Source: Mactromeris polynyma
Taxonomy: Eukaryota; Mollusca; Bivalvia; Venerida; Mactridae
Assembly: GCA_032209605.1 (NCBI GenBank)
Contig: JASFXZ010000026.1
Coordinates: forward strand, 3,038,001 to 3,102,000
DNA length: 64,000 nucleotides
Direction: 5' to 3'
The position numbers were made by a program, and so were the translations under genes. Shown here in pieces: positions 61,063 through 64,000 of the stretch (within the stretch, counting starts at the first letter, position 1; each line of letters starts with the position of its first letter). The notes under the pieces were generated by a model. That model did no database searches, was not told where the DNA came from, and saw only the letters and a list, made by a program, of their open reading frames with translations.

Positions 61063-61265
61063 AGAGCTACAAGTGCTGTATAGGTTTGTGTTATTATAAT
61101 ACACAAATATATCAAAGTCTATCACGAAACCATTGTATTTGTTACATTATTTTCTTGAATGTATGATATCTTAAGTCTTTGGTTTTTGCTGCAATAATGT
61201 AAATGTCATATGGAATAATGGGTCATACTGTGACATAATAATAAAACAGAACATTGTTAAATTTA

Positions 61266-64000
61266 AAGGTGTTGTGTTGTTCTTTTTTATTTCATGCTTT
61301 CTAATCAAATACTGAGATTTATCTGTGACACATAACTTGATAGTTGACTGCTTCAAAGCAGAAGTATCGGGAAATAAATCGAGCATGCATGAGAATTTTT
61401 CTGCGGATTCACGGAAATCCGCAGATTTGACCCTCGCAAGGGCCGATTATGAAACAAATTAAGCCATCTGATATGCTTAAAAGCCAGGAGATTCAGCGGC
61501 CCCCATTGACCCCTTGCAGAATTTTCAGCTGATTATGAAATTCTGCATTCTCATGCCCGTCATTTGTGGACACGGGAGGTAACTCTACAAAAGCTAAATC
61601 AGTTGTCAGTAACTATTAGTTATGAGTTACCTGCCCAATTTATTACACTGCTGGCGAGCGTTCTCTCAAAGGTATGATTGAGAATTGCACGAGATTATCT
61701 GTAATTAAAATCGGTGACATGCATTGATGAAAAGTATGAACATGCAACATCACCACACGACATCAGAAATGATTAAAGTGCCAACCATTGTATTTCAAGA
61801 AGTGGGTATGTGCTTTTCGGGAGCATGAATGAAACAATGCCGAAGTGATCACACACATCGGGTGATATTCGTATATATAGACCTGTTTTATTTCAATTCA
61901 TACATTTATCCCCAAACGGTCGATGAAGATCTTGCGATAAATGACAAAAAAAATCCGATTTGTTTCAAAATTAAACGAACACGTAATTCATCGCGAAATA
62001 GCGCACAGACACGGATCTCTGAGCCACGGAATACTATAGACAACAACGTCCCAAGTGAAGTCTGGTACCAATATGTTCAATATATTAAGATGAAGTCAGA
62101 AGTTGTGAATATATTTAGGCGAGTGACGAACAATCAGGACCTGGGGAGGAATAATCTAATGGAATCCGTGCAGTAAAATCCGGTATAGAAACGAAAGTGT
62201 GAATCCACGTTGATCAGTGTCGTTACAATCCTCTCAAATGTGATGATTTATTCGTCAGGTCCAGAATATATCGTCTGCAGTTTAATCAATGGTAGTGTAC
62301 AGTCATGAGTTTTAATTAGAAACACTCAGCTTTAGTGCATTTTTTAACAGAAAATTATTATAAATAAATCCACAATATTTCAAGGGTATTATTAAAATTT
62401 ACGTGATTACATAGTTGTTACTACAATAAGAGAAATCAGAAAAATGACATTTTATTCGGAGGGCTATTGAATTACAAACGTATGTTCTCTTCTTATCTTT
62501 TTATTATGATAATATCGGTGTGGTTGTCTAGCACAAATGTTAAGTATTTATTACGGATCATTAAGGCATATCAAGTTTCTCGATACGTTAAGAGCTATCT
62601 TTTTAAAATTTATAAAAAAGTTGAAACAAAATTAGGGATTGTGTATCATACCACAGATACGAACCACCGTAATCATTACTATGTTTTAGAAGGAACTCGC
62701 AACTGGTCAATGACTGCCGTTTAAAGGCGCTTGAACAGCTTATGTCACTCGGTGCACACTTGGGAACGATGTCTACTCGTAGCGGATATAGCGCCGTCAC
62801 ACTGTGATACCATACGGTAGACACGTGACATGACATCACATCCAGTCAAATCAACTTGACATCGCGCAAGCGAGTCCTCGCATTACCTTAAAAATGTCGA
62901 GCGAATCTGCGACTTTCCCAACCTAGAACGAGCTTTCTACCACCGAACCACCAGACCGCTCACAACTCGTCAAAGATGGCATGTAGAAACATATAGGCAA
63001 GTCTCCGAGCAGTACCATGACGCACGTTATATGGTATATATTTGCAGACGATTTGAGACGTAAATTGCAATGATCTGAACCACTTAATTGCACTGAAAGA
63101 AATTGCAAGATTTTATTTTAAAATATTTGAGAGCAAAAATACATCAATCAATAATTCGAACTCAAGTTTACTTCCCAGATACTATCTTCAATTTCAGCAT
63201 TTTATCGAGATTCGTTGCCCGTTCTAGACTTTCAAAGCCGGTCAATTTGGATGATTTTAATTTTATCATTGTGTTTCAAGAAAATAATATTCGAAATGAT
63301 CTCCTATTATTTAGAGGACGAAAATATTAAGTAAAACATCTAGATGTGTGTGTTTAAACGTTTATCCCCGGATTTGAACGTGTTTAATATTTTCCGTGGA
63401 ATGTCAATTATACGGGTTCGTTTGTCTTGAAAGTAAACACATAGCTAGAACTTTTGCAGGGTTTATAAATTTCAAGTTTAAATCCAAACATTTATACGAA
63501 GTTCTTCTCTAACCGAATTTATTCAGTTCATTTACATGAATCGTGAGAAAACACCCCGAGTTGGAATTCAGGCTGAACTTCTGGTCGTGGAACAGTCTCG
63601 GTAACCATAGCAACATTAAGTTAGCTGTCAAGTTTCTAAAGTTAAAACTCTGAATCCGGAAAGCCATAAAAACTGGAAGAGAGAATGAGAGAATAAATAT
63701 CAACAAATAAACACGTTCTGCAATCCTCATACGACACACACTAAGAGCTAATTGTCAATCACGCGCTTTAAGCAATTAACCCACTTAATTGGTTTTAATC
63801 GAAAGGAATTCTGTTTATCTTATTTCCGTTAGTAATATGTTTATAATTTTAAATACTTTATCGCGAGTTTTGGATGGGGAATGTACACTGTTACTTTGGT
63901 ATTGTTATGCTTTTAAGTAATCATTTCATGCATGATATTCTCACCAAAACTCAAATGCTACAATCGTGAAATTAATTTAATCGGAATTGAAAGCGAAAGT
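61266..64000. other. No gene supported
   Basis: A 115-codon plus-strand frame (61829-62176) and a signal-peptide-like minus-strand frame from 63730 (MRIAERVYLLIFILSFSLP) are visible, but neither has a recognisable domain. The second could be a first exon with a donor at GTAAAT near 63540. Nothing else was recognised. Confidence 0.3.

Larger units (their letters stand above)
58160..61265 (+). other. SLC25A11: Probable long 3' UTR of SLC25A11
   Basis: No coding exon was found. The first AATAAA I see after the stop is at 61240-61245, followed by GGTGTTGTGTTGTTCTTTTT. If used, the 3' UTR is about 3.1 kb and contains a tRNA-like repeat, a MITE and a minisatellite. A nearer noncanonical site cannot be excluded. 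Confidence 0.35.

Noticed and set aside
61829..62176. 115-codon plus-strand frame
   Set aside because: No domain, no splice or neighbour support; it could be chance.

Overview
The window is eukaryotic: AT-rich, intron-rich, full of nested transposons and satellites. The dispersed repeats (blocks such as CATAACTTTGCACTTACTGGG and GTGTCCATAGGACAC) resemble those I know from bivalve genomes, so a mollusc, probably a bivalve, is my inference. Everything below was read by eye; no alignment or search was run.

Layout. (1) 1-13892: PIF/Harbinger DNA transposon. A seven-exon HARBI1-type DDE nuclease gene (minus strand) is present twice, with no difference seen over 4971 bp (offset 8722), separated by a 200-N gap and by a seven-exon Myb/SANT-like partner gene (plus strand). 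A 777-bp MITE with a 10-bp target duplication sits in the nuclease intron of both copies. (2) 13.9-24 kb: repeats plus the 3' half of an unrecognised minus-strand gene. (3) 24-35 kb: two satellite blocks that contain eight near-identical copies of a 75-nt, frame-preserving exon of that gene. (4) 35-42 kb: its 5' exons, a double hairpin and two tRNA-Thr-like genes. Exons chosen by splice site and phase join into a 240-residue protein when one copy of the repeated exon is used. (5) 43.4-45.8 kb: a 20-bp minisatellite and a broken Tc1 element. (6) 47.3-58.2 kb (possibly to 61.25 kb with its 3' UTR): the mitochondrial 2-oxoglutarate/malate carrier gene SLC25A11, ten coding exons, 316 residues, intact. 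(7) 58.2-64 kb: 3' UTR/intergenic sequence with a 17-bp minisatellite; no gene I can support.

The most interesting point is the array of eight alternative-looking exons inside introns built from self-complementary TGTCCTT-AA-AAGGACA repeats. It could be a cassette or mutually exclusive exon array with RNA-pairing elements between the exons, or a satellite that happened to capture one exon. Also notable are the possibly false tandem duplication of an intact Harbinger element and a perfect 122-bp inverted repeat in SLC25A11 intron 1.
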